DNA of 64,000 nucleotides from an uncultured Rhodospirillales bacterium (lineage in GTDB: Bacteria > Pseudomonadota > Alphaproteobacteria > Rhodospirillales > UBA2165). Below the pieces are notes generated by a model. It worked only from the letters and a program-made list of their open reading frames with translations. It did no database searches and was not told the origin of the DNA. Shown in pieces: positions 45,586 through 55,123 of this stretch. Made by a program: the position numbers and the translations under genes. The stretch's first letter is position 1; each line of letters starts with the position of its first letter. The stretch spans positions 1,302,001 through 1,366,000 of the forward strand of contig CAJXKD010000001.1 in NCBI GenBank assembly GCA_913055735.1. Reading direction: 5' to 3'.

Positions 45586-46935
45586 CTAAATCAATCCGTA
45601 AGCCTGCGCCATGAGTTGGATCGGGTGTTGAGCGTCAGTCACATGTTCCACACCGGCGCCGTCATCCGACATTTTTTCCATACCCTGAAGGATGTGATCC
45701 CGGGCAAGGGGGCATTCGGACACGATGAACGTGTTTTCCGATTCCTTGGCCTGGCGGGCAACGGGTCGGCCCACCTTGATCGCGATATCGAAGTTCTCCT
45801 TCATCACGCCCCACGACCCGCCGTGACCGGAGCAACGCTCGATCACCTTGACGTCGGACTCGGGCAAAAGCTTCAGCATATCGGCGGCCTTGGGTCCCAT
45901 ATTCTGAGCACGCGCATGACACGCCAAATGCACCGTTACGTCCCCGCCGAGCGGTGACATGCCGTCGGCGAGGCCTTCCTTGCGAGCGATGTCGACGACG
46001 TACTCGGCAACGTCCGATGTATGCTCGCTCAACCGCTTTACGTTCTCATCGCCCGGAACAATCAAGGGCCATTCAAATTTGAGCATCAAAGCGCAGGACG
46101 GCACCAACGCGATAATGTCATACCCCTTATCGATCCATTCCATCATCTCGGCGGCGACCTTCTTGGCGTTCTCCGCGACCTTGGCGATGTCGCCCTGCTC
46201 CAATTGCGGCATGCCGCAGCAGGATGGATAGACAACCTCGGTCTCGACGCCGTTCTTGGCCAGAACGGCACGGGTCGCTTCGCCGATTTCGGGGTTGTTA
46301 TAATTGACGAAGCATGTCGCATAGAGAACCGCCTTACGGCCGAACGCCGGCGCGTTGCTGTTCACATCGGGCACCGATTTGGTGGCCTGCTGTTCAAAGC
46401 TCGGACTGTGATATTGAGGAAGCTCGGCATCCCGGTGAACGCCCGCGACACCTTCCAAAATCGGCCGGGTGAGACCATTGCCGCGCGCCGACGCCCAATT
46501 GGCGAGGGGCGCCATTTTGGCCGCCAGTTTGCCATTGCGGTCGGTCTGGGTCAGCTGACGGTGGGCAAAAGCCACCTTACCTTGTTTGAATTCCATCGCC
46601 CGGTACCGCAGCATGAGATGCGGAAAATCAAGATCGAATTCATGGGGCGGCACATACGGGCATTTTGTCATGAAGCACATGTCGCAGAGCGTGCACGCGT
46701 CAATGACGGGCTTGAAATGAACGCTGTCGACGGAGTCCAATTCACCGGTCTCCGACTCGTCGATCAGATCAAACAAACGCGGAAAACTGTCGCAGAGGTT
46801 GAAACAACGCCGGCACCCATGACAAATATCGAAAACGCGTCTCAGCTCTTCTTCGATCTTGTCGGGGTCGGTGAAATCATCCGATTGCCACGGAATATCG
46901 TGACGAATGGGGGCGTCGAGACTGCCTTCGCTCAT
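45586..46935 (-). CDS. heterodisulfide-reductase-like / GlpC-like Fe-S oxidoreductase
   Basis: Electron-transfer protein (449 aa). The N-terminal part has two ferredoxin-type [4Fe-4S] motifs: C-H-G-C-R-R-C-F-N-L-C and C-T-L-C-D-M-C-F-M-T-K-C-P. The C-terminal part has two CCG-type domains: one with C-F-V-N-Y and Y-P-S-C-C-G-M-P, the other with L-A-C-H-A-R and E-R-C-S-G-H-G-G-S-W-G. In GlpC, HdrB/D and glycolate oxidase subunits such domains hold a second cluster and act on a thiol or quinone partner. Soluble, no signal peptide. It lies between the rubrerythrin and DUF3501 genes, consistent with a reductase feeding rubrerythrin; the donor is unknown. Confidence 0.88.
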   Translation of the reverse strand: MSEGSLDAPIRHDIPWQSDDFTDPDKIEEELRRVFDICHGCRRCFNLCDSFPRLFDLIDESETGELDSVDSVHFKPVIDACTLCDMCFMTKCPYVPPHEFDLDFPHLMLRYRAMEFKQGKVAFAHRQLTQTDRNGKLAAKMAPLANWASARGNGLTRPILEGVAGVHRDAELPQYHSPSFEQQATKSVPDVNSNAPAFGRKAVLYATCFVNYNNPEIGEATRAVLAKNGVETEVVYPSCCGMPQLEQGDIAKVAENAKKVAAEMMEWIDKGYDIIALVPSCALMLKFEWPLIVPGDENVKRLSEHTSDVAEYVVDIARKEGLADGMSPLGGDVTVHLACHARAQNMGPKAADMLKLLPESDVKVIERCSGHGGSWGVMKENFDIAIKVGRPVARQAKESENTFIVSECPLARDHILQGMEKMSDDGAGVEHVTDAQHPIQLMAQAYGLI

Positions 46936-47027
46936 GACACAACTTTCCTTTTCACGCCTTATCCCCCTGGAGCGGAAAACGGCGCGGTAAATCCACTTAT
47001 CGTTGTTATCTTATGATGGGACGGGAC

Positions 47028-47082
47028 GGAGGGTCCAGTGGACCCTCCGCATCCGCCAGGAACGGCAGGCAATGCCTGCCGT
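47028..47082. repeat. two adjacent perfect palindromes in the rubrerythrin - Fe-S gap
   Basis: GGAGGGTCCA / TGGACCCTCC around a single G (47028-47048) and ACGGCAGGC-AAT-GCCTGCCGT (47062-47082). They sit 16 bp after the rubrerythrin stop on the coding strand and have no T-run. They could be mRNA-stabilising or attenuating stem-loops inside the operon, or a REP-like element. Confidence 0.75.
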
Positions 47083-47097
47083 CGACAGCCTAACGAC

Positions 47098-47514
47098 TTA
47101 GAGCGAGTCGAGCGCCTTCTGGAAACGACCGGCGTGCGACTTCTCGGCCTTCGCGAGGGTCTCGAACCAATCGGCGATCTCGTCGAAACCTTCCTCACGG
47201 GCGGCCTTGGCCATGCCCGGGTACATGTCGGTGTACTCGTGGGTTTCACCGGCGATGGCAGCCTTCAGGTTTTCCTGGGTGTTTCCGATAGGCTCACCGG
47301 TGGCCGGGTCGCCGACTTCCTCGAGGTACTCGAGATGGCCATGCGCGTGGCCGGTTTCGCCTTCGGCGGTCGACCGGAACACCGCCGACACGTCATTGAA
47401 GCCTTCGACGTCGGCTTTTTGCGCGAAATAGAGATAACGGCGGTTAGCCTGGGATTCGCCCGAAAAGGCTTCCTTCAGGTTTTCTTCGGTTTTCGTACCT
47501 TTAAGTGACGGCAT
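47098..47514 (-). CDS. rubrerythrin (erythrin-like, no rubredoxin domain)
   Basis: Diiron peroxide reductase, 138 aa, a four-helix bundle. Diiron ligands: [30 protein letters not shown], and [11 protein letters not shown]. The C-terminal rubredoxin domain of classical rubrerythrin is missing, so an external donor is needed, plausibly the Fe-S protein encoded next. GGAGG six bases upstream sets ATG 47514. The promoter upstream carries an Irr-box-like palindrome, linking peroxide defence with iron status. Confidence 0.93.
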   Translation of the reverse strand: MPSLKGTKTEENLKEAFSGESQANRRYLYFAQKADVEGFNDVSAVFRSTAEGETGHAHGHLEYLEEVGDPATGEPIGNTQENLKAAIAGETHEYTDMYPGMAKAAREEGFDEIADWFETLAKAEKSHAGRFQKALDSL

Positions 47515-47610
47515 TGCTTGCCTCCATCGTGATCGGTTAAGTCGGAACCGGTATCCACAATTGCGGCCCGGTCCCTTTAGGAACGGTTCGGCCGGGAGCC
47601 GATGTTTCCC

Positions 47611-47661
47611 ATAATATCCTGGAGGCGTGCGAAGTCAACTAGTTTTTAGAAATTCTAAAAA
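47611..47661 (-). promoter_or_regulatory. rubrerythrin-operon promoter with Irr-box-like palindrome
   Basis: On the minus strand: TTGACT (47638-47633), 16 bp spacer, TATTAT (47616-47611), about 97 bp before the rubrerythrin ATG. Four bases upstream of the -35 lies a perfect palindrome TTTTTAGAA-A-TTCTAAAAA (47643-47661), close to the TTTAGAA...TTCTAAA iron-control element bound by Irr. That position suggests activation rather than repression. Confidence 0.6.
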
Positions 47662-47680
47662 CAAAAATAACGAACTGTAC

Positions 47681-48106
47681 TTATTGAGAATTATTCTCTT
47701 TTACGCGAACGATAACATCGACACGCGTGACTTCCGCACCGCCCGGGGTGGGTGGCAGATTGCTGACCGTAATCTCGTCGTCGGCAATATCGGAGAGACG
47801 CTTGCTGTCTTCGAAATAGAAGTGATGGTGATCGTCGATATTGGTGTCGAAATAAGACCGGCTGGAATCGACCACGATTTCCCGCATCAGCCCCGCTTCG
47901 GTAAACTGATGAAGGGTGTTGTAGACCGTCGCCAAGGAAACGCGGACATTGGCGTCTACTGCCTCGCTGTGCAACAGCTCCGCGGTCACATGCCGATTCT
48001 CGCCGTCGAAAAGAAGCTTTGCCAAGGCAAGCCGCTGTCGCGTGGGCCGCAGGCCTGCGGACCGCAACCGATCAAGCGCCATACTATAGGGCCGGATTTT
48101 ATCCAT
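47681..48106 (-). CDS. irr: iron response regulator Irr (Fur family)
   Basis: DNA-binding regulator of iron and haem metabolism in alphaproteobacteria (141 aa). Winged-helix R-P-T-R-Q-R-L-A-L-A-K-L and V-S-L-A-T-V-Y-N-T-L-H-Q-F are typical Fur; the H-H-H run in D-D-H-H-H-F-Y-F-E-D is the Irr-type haem/metal motif. Irr is degraded or inactivated when haem is plentiful. Start ATG 48106 (GCGGA upstream) gives M-D-K-I-R-P-Y, whereas the longer frame to 48151 adds a basic non-homologous tail. fabI lies upstream on the same strand (about 120 bp), and the rubrerythrin operon downstream. Confidence 0.92.
   Translation of the reverse strand: MDKIRPYSMALDRLRSAGLRPTRQRLALAKLLFDGENRHVTAELLHSEAVDANVRVSLATVYNTLHQFTEAGLMREIVVDSSRSYFDTNIDDHHHFYFEDSKRLSDIADDEITVSNLPPTPGGAEVTRVDVIVRVKENNSQ
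47684..47700. promoter_or_regulatory. Fur-box-like palindrome overlapping the irr 3' end
   Basis: Perfect inverted repeat GAGAA-TTA-TTCTC (47686-47698), flanked to give TTGAGAATTATTCTCTT, strongly like a 7-1-7 Fur site. It covers the last codons of irr. Its centre is 40 bp (about four helical turns) from that of the Irr-box-like palindrome. Confidence 0.45.
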
Positions 48107-48224
48107 TTTTCTTTTCCGCCTACTTACCATTAAGCCTTGAGGATATACCAATTAGTCCACAAAAATCAAGGGCATATAAAGCTCCCTTGTATCATTCCAG
48201 GATTTCTGCGGATTTTGGGCGGGC

Positions 48225-49019
48225 TCAAGCCTGATTGATCGCCAGACCCACGACATTGAACCCCCCATCGACGAAATGGACCTCCCCCGTGACCCCCGAC
48301 GACAGATCGCTGAGAAGATAGAGGGCGGCATTCCCTACCTGTTCCTGGGAAACAGAGATACGCAGAGGTGCGTTGGCTTCGCTCAAGCCGTAAATCTTGC
48401 GGGCGCTGCCGATGGCGCTGCCGGCCAGAGTTCGCATGGGCCCGGCCGAAATGGCGTTGACCCGAATGCCTTCCGGTCCCAGGTCGGCGGCAAGGTAGCG
48501 GACACTCGCCTCCAAGGCCGATTTGGCGACACCCATCACATTGTAGTTCGGGATCACCTTGGTCGCGCCGAGGTAGGTGAGCGTAATCAAGCTGCCGCCT
48601 TCCGTCATCAGCGGTCTGGCCCGGCGGGCAAGATCCGTGAAAGAAAAGCAGGAAATCCGCATGGTCCGATCGAAATTGGCGGAGGTCGTGTCGACATATT
48701 TGCCATGAAGCTCGGTTTTGTCGGAAAAGGCTATGGCGTGCACCAGAAAATCGAGCCGCCCCCAGTTCTCGCCAATCTTGTCGAACAGACGGTCGAGGCT
48801 TTGCGAATCCTCGACGTCGCACGGCTCGATCAGGGTTGCGCCCACGCTCTCCGCAAGCGGCACGACCCGCTTCGCGACGGTTTCACCCTGATAGGTGAAC
48901 CCCAGCTCGGCACCGGCGGCATGTAATTCATGCGCGATACCCCACGCGATGGAGCGTTCATTGGCGACACCGAGGATTAAACCTTTCTTGCCGGCCATCA
49001 GGGAAGGGGATGAAGACAT
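48225..49019 (-). CDS. fabI: enoyl-[acyl-carrier-protein] reductase (NADH), FabI
   Basis: Last reduction step of each fatty-acid elongation cycle; target of triclosan-type inhibitors. 264 aa SDR with the FabI-specific G-V-A-N-E-R-S-I-A-W-G nucleotide loop and the Y-x6-K catalytic pair in Y-N-V-M-G-V-A-K. Further motifs: S-A-G-P-M-R-T-L-A-G (substrate-binding flap) and the C-terminal H-F-V-D-G-G-F-N. Third in the fabA-fabB-fabI run, 81 bp after fabB. Confidence 0.95.
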   Translation of the reverse strand: MSSSPSLMAGKKGLILGVANERSIAWGIAHELHAAGAELGFTYQGETVAKRVVPLAESVGATLIEPCDVEDSQSLDRLFDKIGENWGRLDFLVHAIAFSDKTELHGKYVDTTSANFDRTMRISCFSFTDLARRARPLMTEGGSLITLTYLGATKVIPNYNVMGVAKSALEASVRYLAADLGPEGIRVNAISAGPMRTLAGSAIGSARKIYGLSEANAPLRISVSQEQVGNAALYLLSDLSSGVTGEVHFVDGGFNVVGLAINQA

Positions 49020-49100
49020 GGATCAACGCTGCGGGTGGTCAAGGGGATGCGACAGTAGCCGCTTGGCCCCCGCGCGGCAAGAAAACGGTGAGGTACTAGA

Positions 49101-50324
49101 TTAAGCGTCGAGCTTTTTGAAGACCAGGCTTGCGTTGGTGCCGCCGAAGCCGAAACTGTTGGACAGCACGCAGTTCAACTGCACGTCTTCCATGGTCTCA
49201 AGCACGACGGGCATATCCTCGGCCGCTGCATCCAGCTCTTCGATGTTCGCCGATGCACAGATGAAATCGTTATCCATCATCAGCAACGAATAAATGGATT
49301 CATGCACGCCCGCCGCACCCAGAGAGTGGCCGGTCAACGACTTGGTCGAATTGAAGTAGGGAATTCGGTTGCGGTCGGCGAATGCAACGCGGATCGCCTC
49401 AAGTTCCTTAACGTCGCCGACGGGCGTCGACGTGCCGTGGGTATTGATGTAGTCGACCGGTTGATCGACGGTGCTCATGGCCATCTGCATGCAGCGCACG
49501 GCACCTTCGCCTGACGGCTGCACCATATCGTAACCGTCGGAGGTCGCGCCATAGCCGGCCACCTCGGCATAGATCTTGGCGCCACGCGCTTTGGCGTGCT
49601 CCAGTTCCTCGACCACCACGACACCACCGCCGCCGGCAATCACGAACCCGTCACGGCCGGCATCGAAGGCACGCGAAGCCTTCTCCGGCGTGTCGTTATA
49701 TTTGGAAGACAGGGCCGGCATGGCGTCAAACAGAACCGACATGCTCCAACTCAATTCCTCGCCGCCACCGGCAAAAACGATGTCCTGCTTACCCCACTGG
49801 ATCAGTTCCGCGGCATTGCCGATACAATGGGCGCTGGTCGAGCAGGCGGAGCTGATGGAGTAATTGACTCCATGGATCTTGAATGGCGTCGCCAGAGTTG
49901 CCGAGTTGGTGCTCGACATGGTGCGCGGCACCATATAGGGGCCCACCCGCTTGGGGCCCTTTTCGCGAGCGGTATCCGCAGCCCAAACCAAATTGGTCGT
50001 CGACGGGCCACCTGAGCCCATGATCAGGCCGGTGCGTTCATTGGAAACGTCATCGGGCGCGAGTCCGGAATCGGCAATGGCCTCTTCCATGGCGATATAA
50101 TTGTACGCGGCGCCGTCACCCATGAAGCGCTTGAGCTTGCGGTCGATGGCCTCCGCCAGGTCGATCTTCGGCGCCCCGTGCACGTGGCTCCGGAAGCCCA
50201 TTTCCTTGTACTCTTCAGAGAAACTGATGCCGGAGCGGCAATTCCGCAAAGAGTCGAGAACCTCTTCCTTGTTGTTTCCAATCGAGGAAACGATGCCGAT
50301 TCCGGTAATGACCGCTCGTCTCAC
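49101..50324 (-). CDS. fabB: beta-ketoacyl-ACP synthase I
   Basis: Condensing enzyme for unsaturated fatty-acid synthesis (407 aa). Catalytic cysteine in [10 protein letters not shown], histidines in [11 protein letters not shown] and [10 protein letters not shown]. The start is taken as GTG 50324, giving [10 protein letters not shown] as in other FabB proteins, with GGAG just upstream. An ATG at 50336 overlaps the fabA stop, and the frame open to 50594 is antisense noise. Translationally coupled or nearly so to fabA, whose product makes the cis double bond this enzyme elongates. Confidence 0.94.
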   Translation of the reverse strand: MRRAVITGIGIVSSIGNNKEEVLDSLRNCRSGISFSEEYKEMGFRSHVHGAPKIDLAEAIDRKLKRFMGDGAAYNYIAMEEAIADSGLAPDDVSNERTGLIMGSGGPSTTNLVWAADTAREKGPKRVGPYMVPRTMSSTNSATLATPFKIHGVNYSISSACSTSAHCIGNAAELIQWGKQDIVFAGGGEELSWSMSVLFDAMPALSSKYNDTPEKASRAFDAGRDGFVIAGGGGVVVVEELEHAKARGAKIYAEVAGYGATSDGYDMVQPSGEGAVRCMQMAMSTVDQPVDYINTHGTSTPVGDVKELEAIRVAFADRNRIPYFNSTKSLTGHSLGAAGVHESIYSLLMMDNDFICASANIEELDAAAEDMPVVLETMEDVQLNCVLSNSFGFGGTNASLVFKKLDA

Positions 50325-50335
50325 GGCTCTCTCCA

Positions 50336-50857
50336 TCACATGTCTTCTGTCGACGTGAAGGTGCCGACGCGCAGCCCTTCCGCCTCGTAAACCGTTCGTC
50401 CGTCCACGTCCATGCGGCCCGTCGCAAAGGCCAGCGCAACCTGGCGATTGATAACCCGTTTGATATCCACCGTATAGGTCAGCAGCTTCGCGGCCGGCGT
50501 CACCTGGCCCGAAAACTTGACCTCGCCGACACCCAAGGCGCGACCGCGTCCCGGGGCGCCCGTCCAGCCGATATAGAAGCCAACGAGTTGCCACAAAGCA
50601 TCAAGCCCGAGGCAGCCCGGCATGACGGGATCGTTCTGGAAATGGCATTCGAAGAACCACAGATCGGGCCGAATATCCATTTCCGCAACCACCTGCCCCT
50701 TCCCGAAGGCACCGCCATCGGCGGTGATCGAGGTGACCCGGTCGAACATCAGCATGGGAGGCGACGGCAACTGAGCATTGCCAGGCCCGAACAACTCGCC
50801 ACGGCCGCACGCCAGCAAATCCTCATGGGTAAAGCTGTTGCGGTCCTTGAACGACAA
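50336..50857 (-). CDS. fabA: 3-hydroxydecanoyl-ACP dehydratase/isomerase
   Basis: Introduces and isomerises the double bond that starts anaerobic unsaturated fatty-acid synthesis. Hot-dog fold of about 173 aa with catalytic histidine in F-E-C-H-F and aspartate in L-G-L-D-A-L-W-Q-L, and G-E-V-K-F-S-G-Q-V. The start is uncertain. The family begins a few residues before S-F-T-H-E-D-L-L, and the nearest candidate is TTG 50857 with GGAG about 11 bases upstream. GTG codons at 50908 (GGAG at nine bases) and 50968 would give longer forms. No ATG is available. Confidence 0.92.
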   Translation of the reverse strand: MSFKDRNSFTHEDLLACGRGELFGPGNAQLPSPPMLMFDRVTSITADGGAFGKGQVVAEMDIRPDLWFFECHFQNDPVMPGCLGLDALWQLVGFYIGWTGAPGRGRALGVGEVKFSGQVTPAAKLLTYTVDIKRVINRQVALAFATGRMDVDGRTVYEAEGLRVGTFTSTEDM

Positions 50858-51074
50858 AACCGACGCGTCTCCGGCATTGTCGGGTTTTATGGCGCCTGCG
50901 GATCCCACCAGTCCCGTCTCCAAATTCTTTTGCCGCACTCTGTCAAAACGGAGCGCGGGCCCCTTCACTTTCTATGTTGCGCGCCAACCCCTTGAACCGA
51001 CTATCAATTCCGGGAGAAGGCGCCCATGGGAAGGACGAATTCCTTCTTCTTTTTATTATATGTAGCGAAATTGG

Positions 51075-51110
51075 AAAAGACGACTCGCCGGGCCATAAAT
51101 CTGCCCGGCG
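51075..51110 (-). terminator. pnp terminator
   Basis: Stem CGCCGGGC (51110-51103) / GCCCGGCG (51093-51086) on the minus strand with a nine-base AT-rich loop, followed after five bases by TCTTTTCC. It lies 20 bp past the pnp stop. On the plus strand CTTTTTT follows six bases beyond the stem. Confidence 0.65.
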
Positions 51111-51130
51111 GTCGCTTTTTTCGATCTGTC

Positions 51131-53263
51131 TTAGCTGGCTTCGGCCGCCTTGGGCTGCTCAGCGATTTCTTCGCCAGTCTCCTGGTCAACCACCTTCAAC
51201 GACAGCTTCACCTTGCCGCGGTCGTCGATACCGATCAGCTTGACCTTAACCGTGTCGCCGACGTTGACGATATCCGTGGTCTTGTTGACCCGATGCGGCG
51301 CCAATTCGCTGATATGCACCAAACCGTCACGCGATCCCATGAAGTTCACGAAGGCACCGAAATCGACGGTCTTGACGACTTTACCCGTGTAAATCTCGCC
51401 GACTTCCGGTTCCGCGGTGATCCCCTTGATCCAGTCGATGGCAGCCTTGGCAGCCTGTTCGTCGACCGCGGCCACCTTAACCGTACCGTCGTCTTCGATA
51501 TCGACCTTGGCACCGGTGGTCTCGCAGATTTCGCGGATCACCTTACCGCCCGGGCCGATTACTTCACGGATCTTATCCTTGTTGATCTGGATAACCGTGA
51601 TCCGAGGCGCGTTCTCGCTGATCGCTTCCCGGGCCGCGGAAATGGCCTTGGCCATTTCGCCCAGAATATGCAGACGTCCGTCCCGCGCCTGTCCCAGCGC
51701 GGTCTTCATGATTTCCTCGGTGATCGAGGTGATCTTGATGTCCATCTGCAGCGAGGTCACGCCGGTCTCAGTGCCGGCCACCTTGAAGTCCATATCGCCG
51801 AGGTGGTCCTCGTCGCCAAGGATATCGGACAGAACCGCGAAGCCGTCCTCTTCCTTGATGAGGCCCATGGCGATACCCGCCACCGGCGCCTTCAACGGCA
51901 CACCTGCATCCATCAGCGACAAAGACGTGCCGCAAACGGTCGCCATGGAGGACGATCCGTTGGATTCAGTGATCTCCGAAACGACCCGGATGGTGTAAGG
52001 GAAATCTTCCTTCTCGGGCAGCAACGGCCGCAATGCCCGCCAGGCGAGTTTGCCATGACCGATTTCGCGCCGGCCCGGCGAGCGCAGGAATGAGGCTTCA
52101 CCCACCGAGTAAGGCGGGAAATTGTAGTGAAGCATGAAGTGTTCGCGGTAATCGCCCTCGAGGCCGTCGATGATCTGCTCATCCTGGCCCGTGCCGAGGG
52201 TGGAAACCACCAACGCCTGCGTTTCACCGCGGGTAAACAACGCACTACCATGCGCCCGAGGTAGAATCCCGACTTGGCAATCGATTGGACGTACCGTGCG
52301 CGTGTCGCGCCCGTCGATGCGTTGACCGGTGCTCAAAATGTCGCGCCGGACAATGTCCTTCTCGAGGCCCTTAAACGCCCCACCCACCAACGCAGCGTCT
52401 TCTTCTTCCGCATCGGCAAACGCATTGACGACGGCTTCCTTGACCGCCGCAATCTTTTCCTGACGAGCCGACTTGGCCTTTTCCTGATAGGCCGCCCGCA
52501 GGTCGGCCTCGGCCAACTCGCGCACCCGCGCGGAAACCGTTTCCAGGTTCGCCGGCGGTTCGGGCAGTGCCCACGGTTCCTTGGCGCACATTTCGGCCAG
52601 ATCGATGATCGCGTTGATCACATCCTGGTAAGCGTTGTGACCGAAGGTCACCGCGCCGAGCATGACCTCCTCCGTCAACTCGTGAGCTTCCGATTCCACC
52701 ATCAACACGCCTTCGCCGGTACCGGCGACGACGAGGTTCAGGTCAGAATTCTCCAGTTCGTCAAGGCGCGGGTTGAGAACGTATTCGCCGTTCACATATC
52801 CGACCCGCGATGCGCCGATCGGACCCAGGAATGGGATACCGGAAATCGTGAGGGCCGCGGACGCGCCGATCATGGACACGATATCGGGATCGTTTTCCAG
52901 ATCATGGGCGAGAACCGTGCAAATTACTTGCGTTTCATTCCTGTAGCCGTCAGCAAACAAAGGCCGGATCGGCCGGTCGATGAGCCGCGAGGTGAGCGTT
53001 TCCTTTTCGCTCGGACGGCCTTCGCGCTTGAAAAAGCCGCCCGGGATCTTTCCCGCGGCAAACGACTTTTCCTGATAATTAACGGTGAGCGGAAAGAAAT
53101 CTATGCCGGGTTTCGGCGCTTTTTCACCGACCGCAGTACACAACACCTTGGTCTCACCGTAGGTCACCATGACGGCGCCGTCGGCCTGGCGGGCAATCTT
53201 GCCGGTCTCGAGAACCAAGGGCCGGCCGCCCAGTTGGATTTCCTTCTTAAATTCTTGAAACAT
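51131..53263 (-). CDS. pnp: polyribonucleotide nucleotidyltransferase
   Basis: 3'-5' phosphorolytic RNase and degradosome core (710 aa). Two RNase PH-like domains (about 10-215 and 310-545) joined by a helical linker, then KH (about 552-615, motif [13 protein letters not shown]) and S1 (about 620-690, motif D-G-L-V-H-I-S-E-L). The active-site region [19 protein letters not shown] is intact. ATG 53263 gives the usual M-F-Q-E-F-K-K-E-I start; the frame upstream to 53302 is rejected. Located after rpsO, the conserved bacterial order. Confidence 0.97.
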   Translation of the reverse strand: MFQEFKKEIQLGGRPLVLETGKIARQADGAVMVTYGETKVLCTAVGEKAPKPGIDFFPLTVNYQEKSFAAGKIPGGFFKREGRPSEKETLTSRLIDRPIRPLFADGYRNETQVICTVLAHDLENDPDIVSMIGASAALTISGIPFLGPIGASRVGYVNGEYVLNPRLDELENSDLNLVVAGTGEGVLMVESEAHELTEEVMLGAVTFGHNAYQDVINAIIDLAEMCAKEPWALPEPPANLETVSARVRELAEADLRAAYQEKAKSARQEKIAAVKEAVVNAFADAEEEDAALVGGAFKGLEKDIVRRDILSTGQRIDGRDTRTVRPIDCQVGILPRAHGSALFTRGETQALVVSTLGTGQDEQIIDGLEGDYREHFMLHYNFPPYSVGEASFLRSPGRREIGHGKLAWRALRPLLPEKEDFPYTIRVVSEITESNGSSSMATVCGTSLSLMDAGVPLKAPVAGIAMGLIKEEDGFAVLSDILGDEDHLGDMDFKVAGTETGVTSLQMDIKITSITEEIMKTALGQARDGRLHILGEMAKAISAAREAISENAPRITVIQINKDKIREVIGPGGKVIREICETTGAKVDIEDDGTVKVAAVDEQAAKAAIDWIKGITAEPEVGEIYTGKVVKTVDFGAFVNFMGSRDGLVHISELAPHRVNKTTDIVNVGDTVKVKLIGIDDRGKVKLSLKVVDQETGEEIAEQPKAAEAS

Positions 53264-53430
53264 TTCTATCTCTTCCTTCCTACCTACGTAACTCCGCAAC
53301 ATGTCCTATGCGTTGCTCTGACGCGACCATTCTATGGGCGCGCGCAACCGGCCGGCAGCGAGATCGCCCCCGACCCACCGATGTTGCGGACAAAATGTCC
53401 GGGGATTTCCGGAACATATCAATGAGCCGG

Positions 53431-53700
53431 CTAACGCCTAAGCCCGATCCGCTTGACGACTTCCTCATAGCGGGCACGGTTCTTGCGGCCCAAATAATCG
53501 AGCAGCCGGCGACGTTGACCCACCATCATCAAAAGGCCACGCCGGGAATGAAAGTCCTTCTTGTGGGTCTTGAGATGCTCGGTGAGATTGGTGATCCGCT
53601 CGCTCAAGATAGCGATCTGGACCTCGGGCGACCCGGTGTCGCCACTATTTGTCGCGTATTCCGCGATCAATTCCTGTTTCTTTTCAGCCGTAATCGACAT
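53431..53700 (-). CDS. rpsO: 30S ribosomal protein S15
   Basis: Primary 16S rRNA-binding protein of the small subunit (89 aa). Complete family pattern: [31 protein letters not shown], and the C-terminal R-R-R-L-L-D-Y-L. It starts 14 bp after truB and is followed by pnp after 168 bp, a gap that usually holds the pnp promoter. Confidence 0.97.
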   Translation of the reverse strand: MSITAEKKQELIAEYATNSGDTGSPEVQIAILSERITNLTEHLKTHKKDFHSRRGLLMMVGQRRRLLDYLGRKNRARYEEVVKRIGLRR

Positions 53701-53713
53701 CGTCTACTCCGAT

Positions 53714-54640
53714 CTAGAGATTCAACACACGTACCGGACGAATTTCGCCGCCTTCGAAGCTGGCCAATGCCACCGGCCTTCCCTCGGTCATGGCGCAGAC
53801 AACGGCACCTTGGTCGATATCACGAAGGGATTTCCGGCGGGCGACCTGCAGCGCTGATACGGGTTGACCGCATCTCAGACGGCGGGCTTCGTCCTCGGTC
53901 AAGTCCAACGCCGGGATGTCGTCCAGCGCGTCTTGAACCGGCCTTAGTAAGTCTTCGGCGGGCGCAATATGCCCCAGTTGTTCTAGTTTATCCAGGGAAA
54001 AGGCGTCCGCTTCGCAAAAGGGGCCGATACGGGTCCGGCGAAGGGCGACGATATGACCTTCCGTCCCCAATTTCCGGGCCAAATCGCGCGCCAGCCCGCG
54101 CATATAGGCGCCCTTTCCCGACACGACGCTAAACGCGGCCTGGTTGGAATCCAAGACCTCCTCCAACCGGAAGTCCTCGACCCATATGGTCCGGGGCTTC
54201 AACTCGACCGGCTTGTCGGCGCGCGCCAGATCGTAGGCCCGGGCCCCATCGACCTTGATGGCCGAGTAGGCGGGCGGCACCTGTTCGATTTCACCAATGA
54301 AAGCGGGCAGAGCGGCTTCGATCGCATCTCGGGTCGGCCGATTTGGGCTCGTTGCCACGACGTCGCCCTCGGCGTCGTCGGTGGCGCGTGCCTCACCCCA
54401 TTTGACCGTGAAGCTGTATTGCTTGATACCGTCCATGACATAGGAAACCGTCTTGGTCGCCTCGCCGAAGGCGAGCGGCAATAGGCCCGTCGCCAATGGG
54501 TCGAGCGTACCGCCGTGCCCAACCTTGCGGGCATCGAACAACCGCCGTACGCGGTTCACCACGTCGCTGGACGTCATCCCGGCCGGCTTGTCGACGACCA
54601 ACCAACCGTGAATATCGCGGCCGCGACGCCTACGCCCCAT
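53714..54640 (-). CDS. truB: tRNA pseudouridine-55 synthase
   Basis: Forms pseudouridine 55 in the T-loop of tRNAs (308 aa). Motif with the catalytic aspartate: G-H-G-G-T-L-D-P-L-A-T-G-L-L-P. Also W-L-V-V-D-K-P-A-G-M-T-S and Y-M-R-G-L-A-R-D-L. The C-terminal extension (about 240-305) is the PUA-like domain. It overlaps the end of rbfA by 11 bases, indicating coupling. Confidence 0.95.
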   Translation of the reverse strand: MGRRRRGRDIHGWLVVDKPAGMTSSDVVNRVRRLFDARKVGHGGTLDPLATGLLPLAFGEATKTVSYVMDGIKQYSFTVKWGEARATDDAEGDVVATSPNRPTRDAIEAALPAFIGEIEQVPPAYSAIKVDGARAYDLARADKPVELKPRTIWVEDFRLEEVLDSNQAAFSVVSGKGAYMRGLARDLARKLGTEGHIVALRRTRIGPFCEADAFSLDKLEQLGHIAPAEDLLRPVQDALDDIPALDLTEDEARRLRCGQPVSALQVARRKSLRDIDQGAVVCAMTEGRPVALASFEGGEIRPVRVLNL

Positions 54641-55016
54641 CGCCTCGATCCAACTCTACTTGTCGCAACAGCCCGTCGATATGATCCGCATAATCGAAAG
54701 AGGGGTCGGCGGCAAAACGCAAGGCCGGCAAAAACCGCAATTGGACCAGCTCACCGATGCGGCGGCGCAAATATGGTGCTGCGTGATCAAGAGCGGCGAC
54801 AACTTCCTCAGAAGCCGTCTTCCCTAAGACCGCGACATAAGCCCGGGCATTCTTGAGGTCCGGGCTCACGCTGACTTCCGTGATTGTGACGTCTACCGCC
54901 GCCAACCGCGGATCGCGCAATTCATGGCGCTCCATCACCGTCGCCAAAGCGTGCCGCAGCTCTTCCCCGACCCGCAATTGCCGCTGGCTTGGCGCCCGGC
55001 CATGTCCCTTTGCCAT
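54630..55016 (-). CDS. rbfA: 30S ribosome-binding factor A
   Basis: Late 30S maturation factor with a KH-like fold (128 aa). Landmarks: V-G-E-E-L-R-H-A-L-A near residue 18, I-T-E-V-S-V-S-P-D-L-K-N-A-R-A-Y-V, and L-R-R-R-I-G-E-L-V-Q-L-R-F-L-P-A-L-R-F. Between infB (107 bp) and truB (overlapping) in the translation operon. Confidence 0.95.
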   Translation of the reverse strand: MAKGHGRAPSQRQLRVGEELRHALATVMERHELRDPRLAAVDVTITEVSVSPDLKNARAYVAVLGKTASEEVVAALDHAAPYLRRRIGELVQLRFLPALRFAADPSFDYADHIDGLLRQVELDRGDGA

Positions 55017-55123
55017 TGCTTACTCCACTGGATTTATGTGCTGGTTTCGTCAGCAGGCCTTATACCGAACGTCGCCGTCCGGAAGGCCACGTCGCGCGAG
55101 GGCGCCGGATCAAGTCCCAAGAA

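Noticed and set aside
47643..47661. The TTTTTAGAA/TTCTAAAAA palindrome as the irr terminator
   Set aside because: The stem is AT-only apart from one G-C pair and no T-tract follows the right arm; its match to an Irr box and its place beside a promoter fit better.
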